DNA of 58,381 nt, taken from Massilia brevitalea. Lineage in GTDB: Bacteria > Pseudomonadota > Gammaproteobacteria > Burkholderiales > Burkholderiaceae_D. Every line of letters begins with the position of its first letter. Position 1 is the stretch's first letter. Made by a program: the position numbers and the translations under genes. The stretch lies in the NCBI RefSeq assembly GCF_030711405.1, contig NZ_JAULSI010000025.1, positions 1 through 58,381 of the forward strand, in the 5' to 3' direction. Shown here piece by piece: positions 25,825 through 34,622 of the stretch. The notes under the pieces are model-generated. The model was given only the letters and a program-made list of their open reading frames with translations, was not told the DNA's origin and ran no database searches.

Positions 25825-27018
25825 TTACAACAAGTGATCCAGCAACTCCGGCCCGAACACTTCGCGGTGCAGGCGCGCAGGCGGCACGCCGGCATCGAGC
25901 AGCGCCAGCCACTGCGCCTGCATGAATGTCAAGGGACCGCACACCCATATCTCGGCTGCATCGACGTCCCACTGCGGCAGGCGCGCTAGCTCCATGCGTC
26001 CGGCCAGCACGCCGGCTTCGCCGTCCACTTCCTCGTAAAAGGTCGCCACCTGCAGATTCGGCATGATGGCCTGCGCCGCCGCCACGTCGGCCTGCAGCGG
26101 ATGATGCCGCGCATCGCGCGCCGCATGTGCGAAGATCACGCGGCGCCCTGGATTCACCAGCGCGATGCGGTTCAGCGCCGACACCATCGGCGTGATACCG
26201 ACGCCCGCCGACAGCAGCACGATAGGCGCATCCGACTCGGTATCCGGCGTGAACTCGCCGAACGGGTGCGTCACCTGCAGCACGCTGCCGACCTGCACGT
26301 TCGCGTGGATCCAGTTCGACACTTCGCCGGCCGGCGAGGTGGCCAGTGCATCCTCGCGCTTGACCGAGATGCGCATGCTCTCCTTTCCAAACGCGTCGGA
26401 CAGGCTGTACTGGCGCAGTTGGTGGCGACCGCCTGGCAAATCGACGGCGACGCTGACGTACTGGCCGGCCTGGAAGGGGGGCAGCGCTTGACCATCGTCG
26501 GCCACGAAGCGGATCGACAGCACGTTGTTGCTCTCGCGCGTTACTTCCGTCACGCGCATCGGACGGGTCTGGCCCGGCTCGATGCCGGCGGTGCTGTACA
26601 TCCCGGCTTCGGCGGCGATCAACAGGTTCGCCAGCGAGTTATAGGCTTCGGCCCAGGCAGCCAGCAGCGGCGGCGTCGCGGCCTCGCCCAGGGTAGTGGA
26701 AATGGAAGCCAGCAGGTGGCGGCCGACGATCGGGTAGTGCTCGGCGCGGATGCCGACCGAGACGTGCTTGTGCACGATGCGCTTGACTACCGGCCCCAGC
26801 GCTTCCGGCGTGCCGATGTTCGCGGCGTAGGCGAACACGGCCGAGGCCAGCGATTGCTGCTGCGCGCCACGTGCCTGGTTGCCCATGTTGAACAGGCGCG
26901 TCAGTTCCGGGTGCTCGCCCAGCATGTTCTTGTAGAACAGGCTGGTGATGGCGAGGCCGTGCTCGCGCAGGACCGGGACGCTGGCATCGATGTAGGGGCG
27001 GGAAGCGGCGGAGATCAT
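25825..27018 (-). CDS. hmp: Flavohemoglobin / nitric oxide dioxygenase
   Basis: 397-aa cytoplasmic enzyme that oxidises NO to nitrate with O2 and NAD(P)H. The N-terminal globin domain (about 1-138) has the distal Tyr29 (LFYKNML) and proximal His85 (KHVSVGI); the FAD domain (about 150-255) has RQYSLSD; the NAD domain begins with VLLSAGVGITPM. The start ATG at 27018 has TAAGGAAAC upstream. A candidate NsrR operator lies 13 bp upstream of the start. The regulator gene is next upstream on the same strand, separated by degenerate hairpin repeats. Confidence 0.97.
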   Translation of the reverse strand: MISAASRPYIDASVPVLREHGLAITSLFYKNMLGEHPELTRLFNMGNQARGAQQQSLASAVFAYAANIGTPEALGPVVKRIVHKHVSVGIRAEHYPIVGRHLLASISTTLGEAATPPLLAAWAEAYNSLANLLIAAEAGMYSTAGIEPGQTRPMRVTEVTRESNNVLSIRFVADDGQALPPFQAGQYVSVAVDLPGGRHQLRQYSLSDAFGKESMRISVKREDALATSPAGEVSNWIHANVQVGSVLQVTHPFGEFTPDTESDAPIVLLSAGVGITPMVSALNRIALVNPGRRVIFAHAARDARHHPLQADVAAAQAIMPNLQVATFYEEVDGEAGVLAGRMELARLPQWDVDAAEIWVCGPLTFMQAQWLALLDAGVPPARLHREVFGPELLDHLL

Positions 27019-27030
27019 GTTGTTTCCTTA

Positions 27031-27053
27031 TTCATGCAAATGAAGTGCATATT
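27031..27053 (-). promoter_or_regulatory. Candidate NsrR operator of hmp
   Basis: Read on the hmp strand: AATATGCACTT-C-ATTTGCATGAA, an imperfect dyad with ATGCA..TGCAT cores. It matches the 11-1-11 layout of known NsrR sites and the site at the nsrR gene (27709-27731). It overlaps the hmp leader just before the ribosome site. Confidence 0.6.
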
Positions 27054-27122
27054 TAAAGTGTTAAAAAATGCCAGTGCGGAGTCTGGCGAAAAAATAATGG
27101 AGCGAGTGCGGAGGTGTTGTAC

Positions 27123-27207
27123 CTCGTGGGCACAAGTGCCTTGCGCGGCCCGGCCCACCCTACGAGCTAAGGATTTGCGTACATCGGTGGGTTCGAGAAC
27201 CACCCTA
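27123..27207. repeat. Degenerate hairpin repeats at the nsrR 3' end (locus 6)
   Basis: Two decayed reverse copies: 27123-27163, with about 13 foreign bases inside the right arm, and 27187-27207, a GGGTTC/GAA(C)CC version lacking one C. The second supplies the TAG stop codon of the nsrR-like gene (the TAG of GTAGGG). Confidence 0.7.
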
Positions 27208-27666
27208 CGCTGTTCCTCCTGCGCCACTCCAGAACATCTTGTGCATCCGCACGATCTGCTCGCCAGTGCCGCCTTCGGTCATGCGCGCCAGCGTGTAGCG
27301 GTCCATCTCGGCGTAGAAGGCGCGCATGCCGGCTTGCAAGGCGCCGCGCAGCTGGCAGTCCAGGCTGAGGCCGCACTTGGTGCCTTCGCAGTCGACCAGT
27401 TCCTCGTCGCCTTCGAGCTCACGCAGCACCTGGCCAACGGTGAGCAGCTGCGGGTCGGCGGCCAGGCGCAGGCCGCCGTTGCGGCCGCGCATGGCGCGCA
27501 CCCAGCCGGCGCGGGCCAGGTGGCCCACGACCTTCACCAGGTGGTTCAGCGGGATGTCGAACTGCGTGGCGATCTCCGCCACCGTCACCGGGTGCGGGCG
27601 TTCGCCGGCGCGCTCGAGGTAAATCAGCACGCGCAGGCCGATGTCGGAAAAGCGGGTCAGACGCAT
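27205..27666 (-). CDS. nsrR: Rrf2-family regulator, NsrR-like (NO-sensing)
   Basis: 153-aa winged-helix repressor. I chose the ATG at 27666 giving MRLTRFSDIGLRVLIYL, the standard NsrR N-terminus; the open frame continues upstream without need. The HTH is VAEIATQFDIPLNHLVKVVGHL (about residues 30-51). Three cysteines with spacing C-x4-C-x5-C (DCEGTKCGLSLDCQ) are the iron-sulfur ligands that NO disrupts. hmp, the classical NsrR target, is next on the same strand, and both genes carry similar dyad operators. The stop codon lies inside a hairpin repeat. Confidence 0.92.
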   Translation of the reverse strand: MRLTRFSDIGLRVLIYLERAGERPHPVTVAEIATQFDIPLNHLVKVVGHLARAGWVRAMRGRNGGLRLAADPQLLTVGQVLRELEGDEELVDCEGTKCGLSLDCQLRGALQAGMRAFYAEMDRYTLARMTEGGTGEQIVRMHKMFWSGAGGTA

Positions 27667-27708
27667 CAGATGCCGTTCAGAAAGTAACCCGGATATTCTA
27701 GGCTGATA

Positions 27709-27731
27709 AATACGCATCTGCAATGCATATT
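27709..27731. promoter_or_regulatory. Candidate NsrR operator near nsrR
   Basis: AATACGCATCT-G-CAATGCATATT, an almost perfect dyad (8 of 11 positions pair). It shares AATAYGCAY and TGCAT with the hmp site. It lies between nsrR and the divergent permease gene, so it could serve autoregulation and possibly affect the permease promoter too. Confidence 0.6.
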
Positions 27732-27769
27732 TTCTGAAAACTATTTTCTCAACAACCCTAGAACAGTCC

Positions 27770-27775
27770 TATAAT
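27770..27775 (+). promoter_or_regulatory. Likely -10 box of the permease gene
   Basis: TATAAT 80 bp upstream of the GTG start. No convincing -35 is seen at 17-18 bp. Confidence 0.45.
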
Positions 27776-27854
27776 CGCGAACTTTGGCTGTCGGCATGTG
27801 CTCAGCCGTTTTCATTATTCAGATCGCGCTCTTCGCGTGACCAAAGGACATTTC

Positions 27855-29324
27855 GTGAATCTGACACTGGGCCAGAAGCTGTTTCGCACCAAACCGGCTG
27901 AGCGCGCACACGAGGACAGCCACGCCCACGGCGGCGCCGGCCTGAACCGCACGCTGGGCCTGTTCCCGCTGACCATGATCGGCGTCGGCGCCACGGTCGG
28001 CACCGGCATTTTCTTCACCATGGTCGAAGCGGTGCCGAAAGCCGGCCCGGCCGTCATCCTGTCGTTCCTGATCGCGGCCCTCACCGCCGGCCTGACGGCT
28101 TTGTGCTACGCCGAGCTGGCCGGGCGCGTGCCGGCCTCGGGCTCGTCCTACTCGTTTGCCTACGCCACCGTCGGCGAATTCGCCGCCTTCATCGTGGCGG
28201 CCTGCCTGCTGCTGGAATACGGGCTGGCGGGGAGCGCGGTGGCGATCGGCTGGTCTGATTACCTGAACAATTTCTTGCAGAACGCCTTTGGCTGGGAGAT
28301 ACCGGCTTCGCTGCGTTCGCCGATGTTCGTATCCGACCACAGCAACCTGACCGTCCACTCCGGCAACTTCAACCTGCCGCCGGTGCTGCTGGTGATCATG
28401 TGCTGCATCCTGCTGATACGCGGCACCAAGGAATCGGCGACCACGAACGCCGTCATGGTCGTGATCAAGCTGGCGATCCTGGCCTTCTTCGCGGCGATTG
28501 CCTTTACCGGCTTCGACGCGAATAACTTCACGCCTTTCTTCAATACCGATAACAGCAAGGGCTTTGCCGGCATGGCCGGTGTGACCGCTGCCGCCGGCAC
28601 CGTGTTCTTCTCCTTCATCGGCCTGGACACCATCGCCACCGCCGGTGAGGAAGTGAAGGACCCGCGCCGCAACGTGCCGATCGGTATCCTGGCGGCCCTG
28701 ATCATCGTCACCGTGTTTTATTTGCTGGTGGCCATGGCCGCGATGGGCGCCCAGCCGGCCCACCTGTTCGAAGGCCAGCAGGCCGGGCTGTCGGTGATCC
28801 TGCAGAACGTGACGGGCCAGGCCTGGCCGGCGCTGGTGCTGTCGGCCGGCGCGGTGATTTCCGTGTTCTCGGTGACCCTGGTGACGATCTACGGCCAGAC
28901 CCGCATCCTGTACGCCATCAGCCGCGACGGGTTGATCCCGAAGACCTTCCAGAAGGTCAATCCGCGCACCGGTGCGCCAGTGTCGAACACGCTGATTGTC
29001 TGCCTGGTGGTGGGCCTGGTGGCCGGCCTGGTCGATGCTACTTTTCTTTGGGACATGGTCAGCATGGGCACGCTGACCGCCTTTATCGTGGTGTCGATCG
29101 CGGTGCCGGTGATCCGCGCCAAGCAGGGCCCGGGCGCCGAGCACGGCTTCAAGGTGCCGTTCGGCCCTTACGTGATCCCGGGCCTGTCGGTGCTGGCCTG
29201 CCTCTACATCATGAAGGACCTGCCGCTGGCAACCTACCGTGTGTTCATCATCTGGATGGTGGCGGCAGTGGCGACCTATTTCCTGTACAGCGTGCGGCAT
29301 AGCCGGCTGAACCGGAAGAACTAA
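27855..29324 (+). CDS. APC-superfamily amino acid permease
   Basis: 489-aa inner-membrane transporter with about 12-14 spans. The first span carries the APC motif MIGVGATVGTGIFF, followed by a conserved segment PAVILSFLIAALTAGLTAL. SFIGLDTIATAGEEVKDPRRNVPIGI is typical of cationic amino acid transporter-like permeases. I chose the GTG at 27855 with AAAGGA 6 bp before it; a GTG at 27798 lacks a ribosome site. A terminator follows. The substrate is probably an amino acid, but which one cannot be read from sequence. Confidence 0.92.
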   Translation: MNLTLGQKLFRTKPAERAHEDSHAHGGAGLNRTLGLFPLTMIGVGATVGTGIFFTMVEAVPKAGPAVILSFLIAALTAGLTALCYAELAGRVPASGSSYSFAYATVGEFAAFIVAACLLLEYGLAGSAVAIGWSDYLNNFLQNAFGWEIPASLRSPMFVSDHSNLTVHSGNFNLPPVLLVIMCCILLIRGTKESATTNAVMVVIKLAILAFFAAIAFTGFDANNFTPFFNTDNSKGFAGMAGVTAAAGTVFFSFIGLDTIATAGEEVKDPRRNVPIGILAALIIVTVFYLLVAMAAMGAQPAHLFEGQQAGLSVILQNVTGQAWPALVLSAGAVISVFSVTLVTIYGQTRILYAISRDGLIPKTFQKVNPRTGAPVSNTLIVCLVVGLVAGLVDATFLWDMVSMGTLTAFIVVSIAVPVIRAKQGPGAEHGFKVPFGPYVIPGLSVLACLYIMKDLPLATYRVFIIWMVAAVATYFLYSVRHSRLNRKN

Positions 29325-29334
29325 GCTCCTTGCA

Positions 29335-29368
29335 TAAAAAACGCCGCGCCAGACGCGGCGTTTATTTT
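29335..29368 (+). terminator. Intrinsic terminator of the permease gene
   Basis: AACGCCGCG pairs with CGCGGCGTT around a 4-base loop and is followed by TATTTT; an A-run precedes it. Confidence 0.8.
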
Positions 29369-29489
29369 CCCATAGGAATGATGAATATGACGAACATTGT
29401 GAAATAAGTGTTAGTCTGCGACATTCTGCACGGCTGCCGTTGACATTGTTCGTCTCGCCCGGGTTGAGATCTCCATCATCAGGACGAGT

Positions 29490-31970
29490 ATGAACGACAC
29501 TCACACTACTCTCGGCAGCGCGCCTGCGCTCCTGCCTTTCCAGCGCTATGCGGCGCTCACGGCACTGGCCATTGCGGTACTGACCCTGGCGCTGATGCCA
29601 ATCGCGGCCGACAAGTGGCCGGCGATTCCCGCCTTCCTGCCGGCCTACCAGAGCACCATCATCGTCGCCTACACGGTGGCCGCCTACCTGCTCTACGGCT
29701 ACTTCAAGCAGACGCGCACCCATGCCGTGCTCTACCTGTGGAGCGGCTCGGTCTACACGGGGCTGATCCTGCTGGCCCAGTTCCTGTCGGTGCCGGGCGC
29801 CTTTGTGCCCGGCGAGCGCCTGCTGGGCGGCGGACAAACCACCAGCTGGCTGTGGTTCTACTGGCACCTGGGCGCGACCGGCATGCTGTTCTGCTACGCC
29901 CTGGCCGAGCTGCGCGCGCCGGGCCGCCGCGTGGATGACACCCGCGCCGCTTTCCTGCGCGCCCTGGGCTGGACCGGCGTCATCGTCGGCGTCACGCTGG
30001 CGTCGGTGACCGTGTTTGAGGCGGCGCTGCCGATCGTCGATATCAACGGCGACTTCAACCGCATCACGCATAGCGGCTACGCACCCTTCATCCAGGCCGT
30101 GATCATGGCGGCGCTGATCATGATGTGGCGCGCCACCCGTTTCCGCACACCGATTGCAGCCTGGATCGGTGTGGCCATGGTGGCGCTCGCCTTTGACAAT
30201 GCCATCACCATGGCGGGCGGCACGCGTCTGTCGGTCGGCTGGTACGTTGGCCGCCTGAATGCCCTGTTCGCCGCGCTGGTGATGCTGGGCCTGTATCTGA
30301 AAGAAATCAACCGCGTGTACCTGCGCGCCACCGAGCACGCGCAATTGCTGGCCCAGGCGCATGAACGCCTGGAAAGCGAGCACGCGCGCCTGCTGAGCAT
30401 GTTCGAGCAGGCTCCGGGTTTTGTCGCCATGCTCGGCAGCGACGAGTGTCACCTGCAGATCGTGAACGCGGCCTTCCGCCGCCTGGTGGGCCCGCGCGAG
30501 CTGGTCGGCAGGCCGATCCGCAAGGCGCTCCCGGAACTTGCAGGGCAGGGCTGGTTCGAGCTGATCGAGCAGGTCTGCGACAGCCGCAAGCCGCACGTCG
30601 AAAGCGGCATGAAACTGCAGCTGCAGCGCGCTGGTGGGGCCGTCGAGGAAGTGATCATCGACGTGCTGTTCCAGCCCAACCTGGGGCCGGACGGCGAGCT
30701 GGCCGGCGTCTTCATCCAGGGCCAGGACGTGACCGAGGAACACTTGGCGCGCATCGAACTCGAGCGCCACCAGAGCCACCTGGAAAGCCTGGTCCAGAAA
30801 CGCACGCGCTCGCTGGAAGACACCCAGAGCGCGCTCATGAACGCGCAAAAAATGGAGGCGATCGGCAAGCTGACCGGCGGCGTGGCCCACGATTTCAACA
30901 ACGTGCTGCACATCATCAACGGCAACCTCGACCTGATCAAGATGTTCAGCGCCGCCAACGCCAAGGTGACCGAGCGCTGCCAGTCGGCACAGACGGCGGT
31001 GCGGCGCGGCGCCAAGCTGTCGTCGCAATTGCTGGCCTTTGCCCGCAAGCAGCCGCTGCAGCCCATCCCTGTGCGCCTGGCCGACGTGTTCGATGGCATC
31101 GATGTGCTGCTCAAGCGCGCGCTGGGCGAGCGGGTCGAGGTCGCCTTCGACTTCGCCCCGGACTTGTGGAACGTCGAGGCCGATCCGCAACAGCTGGAAA
31201 ACGTGATCCTGAACCTGGTGCTGAACGCCAGCGACGCCATGCCCGAGGGTGGCCGCTTCGTGGTGTCCGGCATCAATAGCCCGGGCGAAGAAGGCGATGC
31301 CGGCTTCGTGCGCCTGTCCTTCCACGACAGCGGCACCGGCATGAGCGAAGAGGTCAAGGCGCGCGCCTTCGAGCCCTTCTTCTCGACCAAGGGCGTGGGC
31401 AAGGGTAGCGGCCTGGGCCTGAGCATGGCCTATGGCTTCGTCAAGCAGAGCGGCGGCCACATCGACATCGAAAGCGCACCCGGCCAGGGCACCACGGTGC
31501 ATATCCTGCTGCCGCGTACGGGACAGGCAGCCAGCGGGCGCAAGCAGGAGCAAACCGGGGCGGTGACGGGCGGCAGCGAGACGATCCTGGTGGTCGACGA
31601 CGAAGCCGAGATCCGCGCCAACGTTGCCGCGATGCTGGGCCAGCTTGGCTACCGCGTGCTGGAAGCGGCCAGTGCCGACGCCGCCGCACCCGTGCTCGAC
31701 GCCGAGCCCCACATCGACCTGCTGTTCACCGACGTCATCATGCCGGGCACGATGAGCAGTACCGACCTGGCCGCGCATGCGCGTCTGCGCCATTCCGGCA
31801 TCCGCGTGCTGTTCACCTCGGGCTACACCGAAAACGCCGTGATCCGCAACGACCGCCTGGGCGAAGGCGTGACCCTGCTCAGCAAACCGTATGCGCGCGA
31901 AGAGCTGGCGGCGGCGGTGCGCAACATGCTGTCGGACGCCGCGCCGCAGGCTGTGGCTGTGGCGGCCTGA
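29490..31970 (+). CDS. Hybrid sensor histidine kinase with MASE4-type membrane domain
   Basis: 826-aa membrane sensor. About eight hydrophobic spans (residues 20-275) resemble the MASE4 sensory domain. They are followed by a short coiled coil, a PAS domain (about 295-420), a second coiled coil, the HisKA domain with phospho-acceptor His467 in GGVAHDFNN, an ATPase domain (NLVLNASDAMPEGG, HDSGTGM, GSGLGLSMAYG), and a C-terminal receiver with Asp748 in LLFTDVIMPG and the conserved Lys in LLSKPYA. It is transcribed alone, and no separate response-regulator gene is adjacent. The signal and the downstream partner are unknown. Confidence 0.93.
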   Translation: MNDTHTTLGSAPALLPFQRYAALTALAIAVLTLALMPIAADKWPAIPAFLPAYQSTIIVAYTVAAYLLYGYFKQTRTHAVLYLWSGSVYTGLILLAQFLSVPGAFVPGERLLGGGQTTSWLWFYWHLGATGMLFCYALAELRAPGRRVDDTRAAFLRALGWTGVIVGVTLASVTVFEAALPIVDINGDFNRITHSGYAPFIQAVIMAALIMMWRATRFRTPIAAWIGVAMVALAFDNAITMAGGTRLSVGWYVGRLNALFAALVMLGLYLKEINRVYLRATEHAQLLAQAHERLESEHARLLSMFEQAPGFVAMLGSDECHLQIVNAAFRRLVGPRELVGRPIRKALPELAGQGWFELIEQVCDSRKPHVESGMKLQLQRAGGAVEEVIIDVLFQPNLGPDGELAGVFIQGQDVTEEHLARIELERHQSHLESLVQKRTRSLEDTQSALMNAQKMEAIGKLTGGVAHDFNNVLHIINGNLDLIKMFSAANAKVTERCQSAQTAVRRGAKLSSQLLAFARKQPLQPIPVRLADVFDGIDVLLKRALGERVEVAFDFAPDLWNVEADPQQLENVILNLVLNASDAMPEGGRFVVSGINSPGEEGDAGFVRLSFHDSGTGMSEEVKARAFEPFFSTKGVGKGSGLGLSMAYGFVKQSGGHIDIESAPGQGTTVHILLPRTGQAASGRKQEQTGAVTGGSETILVVDDEAEIRANVAAMLGQLGYRVLEAASADAAAPVLDAEPHIDLLFTDVIMPGTMSSTDLAAHARLRHSGIRVLFTSGYTENAVIRNDRLGEGVTLLSKPYAREELAAAVRNMLSDAAPQAVAVAA

Positions 31971-31972
31971 GT

Positions 31973-33061
31973 CTAGTCCGCCAGCGGGCGTACATGGTGC
32001 AGCAGGCTGACCAGGGTCTTGCCCGGCTCTTCCCAGGGCGCCATGTGCGCCGAGCGCTCGAACCACACGGCCTGCTTCGACGGCGCTTTTACCTGCGCCA
32101 GCCAGTCCAGCGTCGGCTGGGTGGGCGTGGTGTAGTCGTGGCGGCCGAGGAACATCACCACCGGGATCGGGAAGGTCTTGACCTGTGAAAAGTCGACCTG
32201 CACGAATTCCGGCAGCAGGCGCCCGAGCGTAAACAGGCTGCCGGCGTCGATTGCCTTCACCTGCGCCGCGTCGTAGTCGGGCGAGAGCAGCGGGCCGTTG
32301 AAGTAATACGTGGAGTTGCTGCGGAACGCGCTCAGGCCGCCGTAATGCTGGGGCCATTTGCGCGCCACGATGATGCGTTCGCGCGTGATGGGCGCCGTGC
32401 CGGGGTAGGGCGCGATCGACGCCAGCTCCTTCAGTGCTTCCTCGTTCTTGTGCAGCTGCGCCTGCTCTACGGCGTACTCATAGCTGATGCGCTCGTTTTC
32501 GCGCGTATTGATCACCTGGCCGATGCCGACGTAGGCGTGGAACAGATCGGGCCGCTTCAGCGCCGCACCCATGCCGACGATCGTCCCCCAGCTGTGCCCC
32601 ACCAGGATCAGCTTGCGCTTGCCGTAGCGCTTGCGCACGTATTCGGCCACTTCGATGGCGTCGTCGACGTAGCGTTCGATGCGGATCGTCGGCGCCACCT
32701 TCTCCGGCGCGCTTTCCAGGTAAGTCTTGCCGGCGCCGCGCTGGTCCCAGTGCACCACGGTGAAGTATTCCTCGATCGGGCGCTGGAATTCCCACATGGT
32801 CGGCGTAATCGGCGCGGCCGGGCCGCCGTGCACGAACAGGATGATGGGATTGGTCCGGTCCTGGCCGCGCACGTTGAGCCATTGGTCGATGCCGCCGATG
32901 GTGGTCTTGTACGATTCCTCGATGCCGGCCGGGGCGACGATGCGCTGCAGGTCGGCGATGGCGGCGCGGGCGTTGGCAAGTTGCTTCTCGGCTCCGCTGT
33001 CCTGGGCCAGGGCAAGGGGCAGGTTGAGCAGGGCGACGCAGAACAGCAGGGCGTTCTTCAT
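31973..33061 (-). CDS. Exported alpha/beta hydrolase, prolyl aminopeptidase-like
   Basis: 362-aa protein with a Sec signal peptide (MKNALLFCVALLNLPLALAQ) and an alpha/beta-hydrolase domain. The oxyanion region FVHGGPAAP and the nucleophile elbow VGHSWGT resemble the prolyl iminopeptidase family S33. The catalytic His is probably that of RSAHMAPWEEP near the C-terminus. I chose the ATG at 33061, which gives a clean signal peptide, with GAGG upstream. It ends 3 bp from the converging kinase gene. Peptidase activity is plausible, but other ester or amide substrates are possible. Confidence 0.85.
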   Translation of the reverse strand: MKNALLFCVALLNLPLALAQDSGAEKQLANARAAIADLQRIVAPAGIEESYKTTIGGIDQWLNVRGQDRTNPIILFVHGGPAAPITPTMWEFQRPIEEYFTVVHWDQRGAGKTYLESAPEKVAPTIRIERYVDDAIEVAEYVRKRYGKRKLILVGHSWGTIVGMGAALKRPDLFHAYVGIGQVINTRENERISYEYAVEQAQLHKNEEALKELASIAPYPGTAPITRERIIVARKWPQHYGGLSAFRSNSTYYFNGPLLSPDYDAAQVKAIDAGSLFTLGRLLPEFVQVDFSQVKTFPIPVVMFLGRHDYTTPTQPTLDWLAQVKAPSKQAVWFERSAHMAPWEEPGKTLVSLLHHVRPLAD

Positions 33062-33260
33062 AGGGCCTCGCGGGCAAACGGTCGAGTGCACAGCATACGC
33101 CGGTGCTGGACGTGGGCGGGGCACGCTTGCGGCGAACGGAGGAATGGCGGCGGCGAACGGTGCATTGTGCTTGCATCGCATCAATGCATGGGAAACCGTC
33201 TCCGTTAGATTGGGCTGCCCGACCTGAACCGAATGCCCTGAACCTGACCCAGGAATCGGC

Positions 33261-33925
33261 ATGCCCAAACGCTATCTCATCTTGCTCGGCGCACAGACCA
33301 CGGCTGGCGGCACGGTAAAGACTGCGTCGTCCTTCATGTCGTACAACGGGGTACCGTATGCGCTGGAACACGACTTGTGCCTGTGCGGCTGTAGCCCGCC
33401 GCCACGCCTGGTCGCGAACCAGCAGCACAACTGCCAGCTTGTGGACGGCGCCGGTGCAAGCGGCAGCTCGCTGGACGCCGTACTCTTCCACATGCAGGCG
33501 AGCGCCGCCAAGACCGAGGCCGCGCCGCTGCAGTTGGTCCGCGCATCCGATGAGCAGCCATTATCAAGGACAAGGTGCGCTGGCCCGAAGATGCGAAGAA
33601 GCGGCTCGAATTCGGATATCCGTTCGCAGAAATCATCAACGACAAGGACACCCGACTCGCCCTGGATGCAAACCAGTTCGCCTGGGTGCATGGACTGCGC
33701 GGCGCCGCCGAGATACAGCTGACATTATCGGCGCAATGCAAGCCGAATGGCATCTTCACGAGCTGGCTACCGCGTTTGACTTCGGTTCATCTGTGGGACG
33801 AAAACGACCGCATGGCTTTCGTCATCCGAACCGCACGACAGTTCAGCCTTTTGTTGAAGAGCAGCGCGCGGCCCCTGGTGGAAAAGGCGATATCGGATAT
33901 CTATCATGGAGGCGGCGTGTCATGA
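33261..33925 (+). pseudogene. PAAR-domain protein with an apparent single-base frameshift
   Basis: The first frame from ATG 33261 (AGGA upstream) encodes a PAAR-like domain (RYLILLGAQTTAGGTVKT.., then NGVPYALEHDL), the kind that caps type VI secretion spikes. Near 33557 coding sense switches frame: ASDEQ is followed, one base back, by AIIKDKVRWPEDAKKRLEFG and runs to TGA at 33923. Restoring one G (CAG-GCC) gives a continuous product of about 221 aa. The C-terminal half is a small unknown domain. The downstream gene overlaps the second frame by ATGA, so the second frame is genuinely coding. This is either a real mutation or a sequencing error. Confidence 0.7.
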
Positions 33926-34560
33926 GTGCGAAATGGATGTGGCTGCCTGTTGCGTTGCTCGGCATCGCATTCACGGTGTTCCTGGTGAATCCGCCGAAGC
34001 CGACCGTGCTGGTTGTCGATATCGATATGTCCTACGATGAGGTTGTGAAGCGGTCCAGCTATCCGACACGCGCCCACGGGATGGCGCCAACTGCCGACAC
34101 GGGATTTGCCACAATCGACGTGCGCGAGCCTGCCGTCATCATCAAGTTCGTCGATCCCCGCCATGGCTTCGAGTTGCCTCCAACGACGTTCGCCGCGCTT
34201 ACCTTTGGCAAGTCCGTTCTCGAAACGATTTCGACCTCGCCCATGCTGGAAGCGCGCCGCTTTCCTGAAGCCGTGGAAATCCTGGGACAAGTCCAGGCAC
34301 GCTTCCAGGCCGGTGGGTGGGTTCCCTGGGTAGGAAACCAGAACGGGTGGTATGACCTGTCGCCGAAAGGGCGAAAGACACTGCGTGCCGAACTGATGCG
34401 TTATTCCCAGAGCGACCAGTTTCTGGATGTCCCCAAGCGCAATCTACGGTCTCTCCTTCGCATCAAGTGCGTGGAACATTGCGACGATCCGGACGACGCC
34501 CTCTATTTGGTCGACGTCAGTATCGGAAAGAAATCCTGGTACACCTGGGACGGGCAATAA
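33922..34560 (+). CDS. Hypothetical membrane-anchored protein, partner of the PAAR gene
   Basis: 212-aa protein with one N-terminal membrane anchor (WMWLPVALLGIAFTVFLV), the rest probably periplasmic. Its ATG overlaps the stop of the PAAR protein frame (ATGA), so the two are translationally coupled. The soluble part has no motif I recognise. An immunity protein or accessory factor for the PAAR protein is plausible from gene order, since effector-immunity pairs often overlap in this way. No T6SS core gene lies in the window. Confidence 0.8.
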   Translation: MSAKWMWLPVALLGIAFTVFLVNPPKPTVLVVDIDMSYDEVVKRSSYPTRAHGMAPTADTGFATIDVREPAVIIKFVDPRHGFELPPTTFAALTFGKSVLETISTSPMLEARRFPEAVEILGQVQARFQAGGWVPWVGNQNGWYDLSPKGRKTLRAELMRYSQSDQFLDVPKRNLRSLLRIKCVEHCDDPDDALYLVDVSIGKKSWYTWDGQ

Positions 34561-34568
34561 GCCATGAA

Positions 34569-34607
34569 AAAAAGCCACGCGCCTTTCGGCAACGTGGCTT
34601 TCGTTTT
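34569..34607 (+). terminator. Intrinsic terminator of the PAAR unit
   Basis: AAAGCCACG pairs with CGTGGCTTT around a 13-base loop and is followed by CGTTTT. It may also serve the converging S46 peptidase gene. Confidence 0.75.
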
Positions 34608-34622
34608 AACGAACGGCCTGGA

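Noticed and set aside
27819..32357. A 1512-residue open frame on the minus strand across the permease and kinase genes
   Set aside because: Shadow of GC-rich coding on the plus strand; the translation is rich in His, Gln, Arg and Gly with no domain, while the plus-strand genes have full domain sets.
33358..33921. N-terminal extension of the membrane-anchored gene to a 400-aa protein
   Set aside because: The extension overlaps the PAAR coding region in another frame, and the ATG at 33922 gives a membrane anchor and an ATGA overlap.
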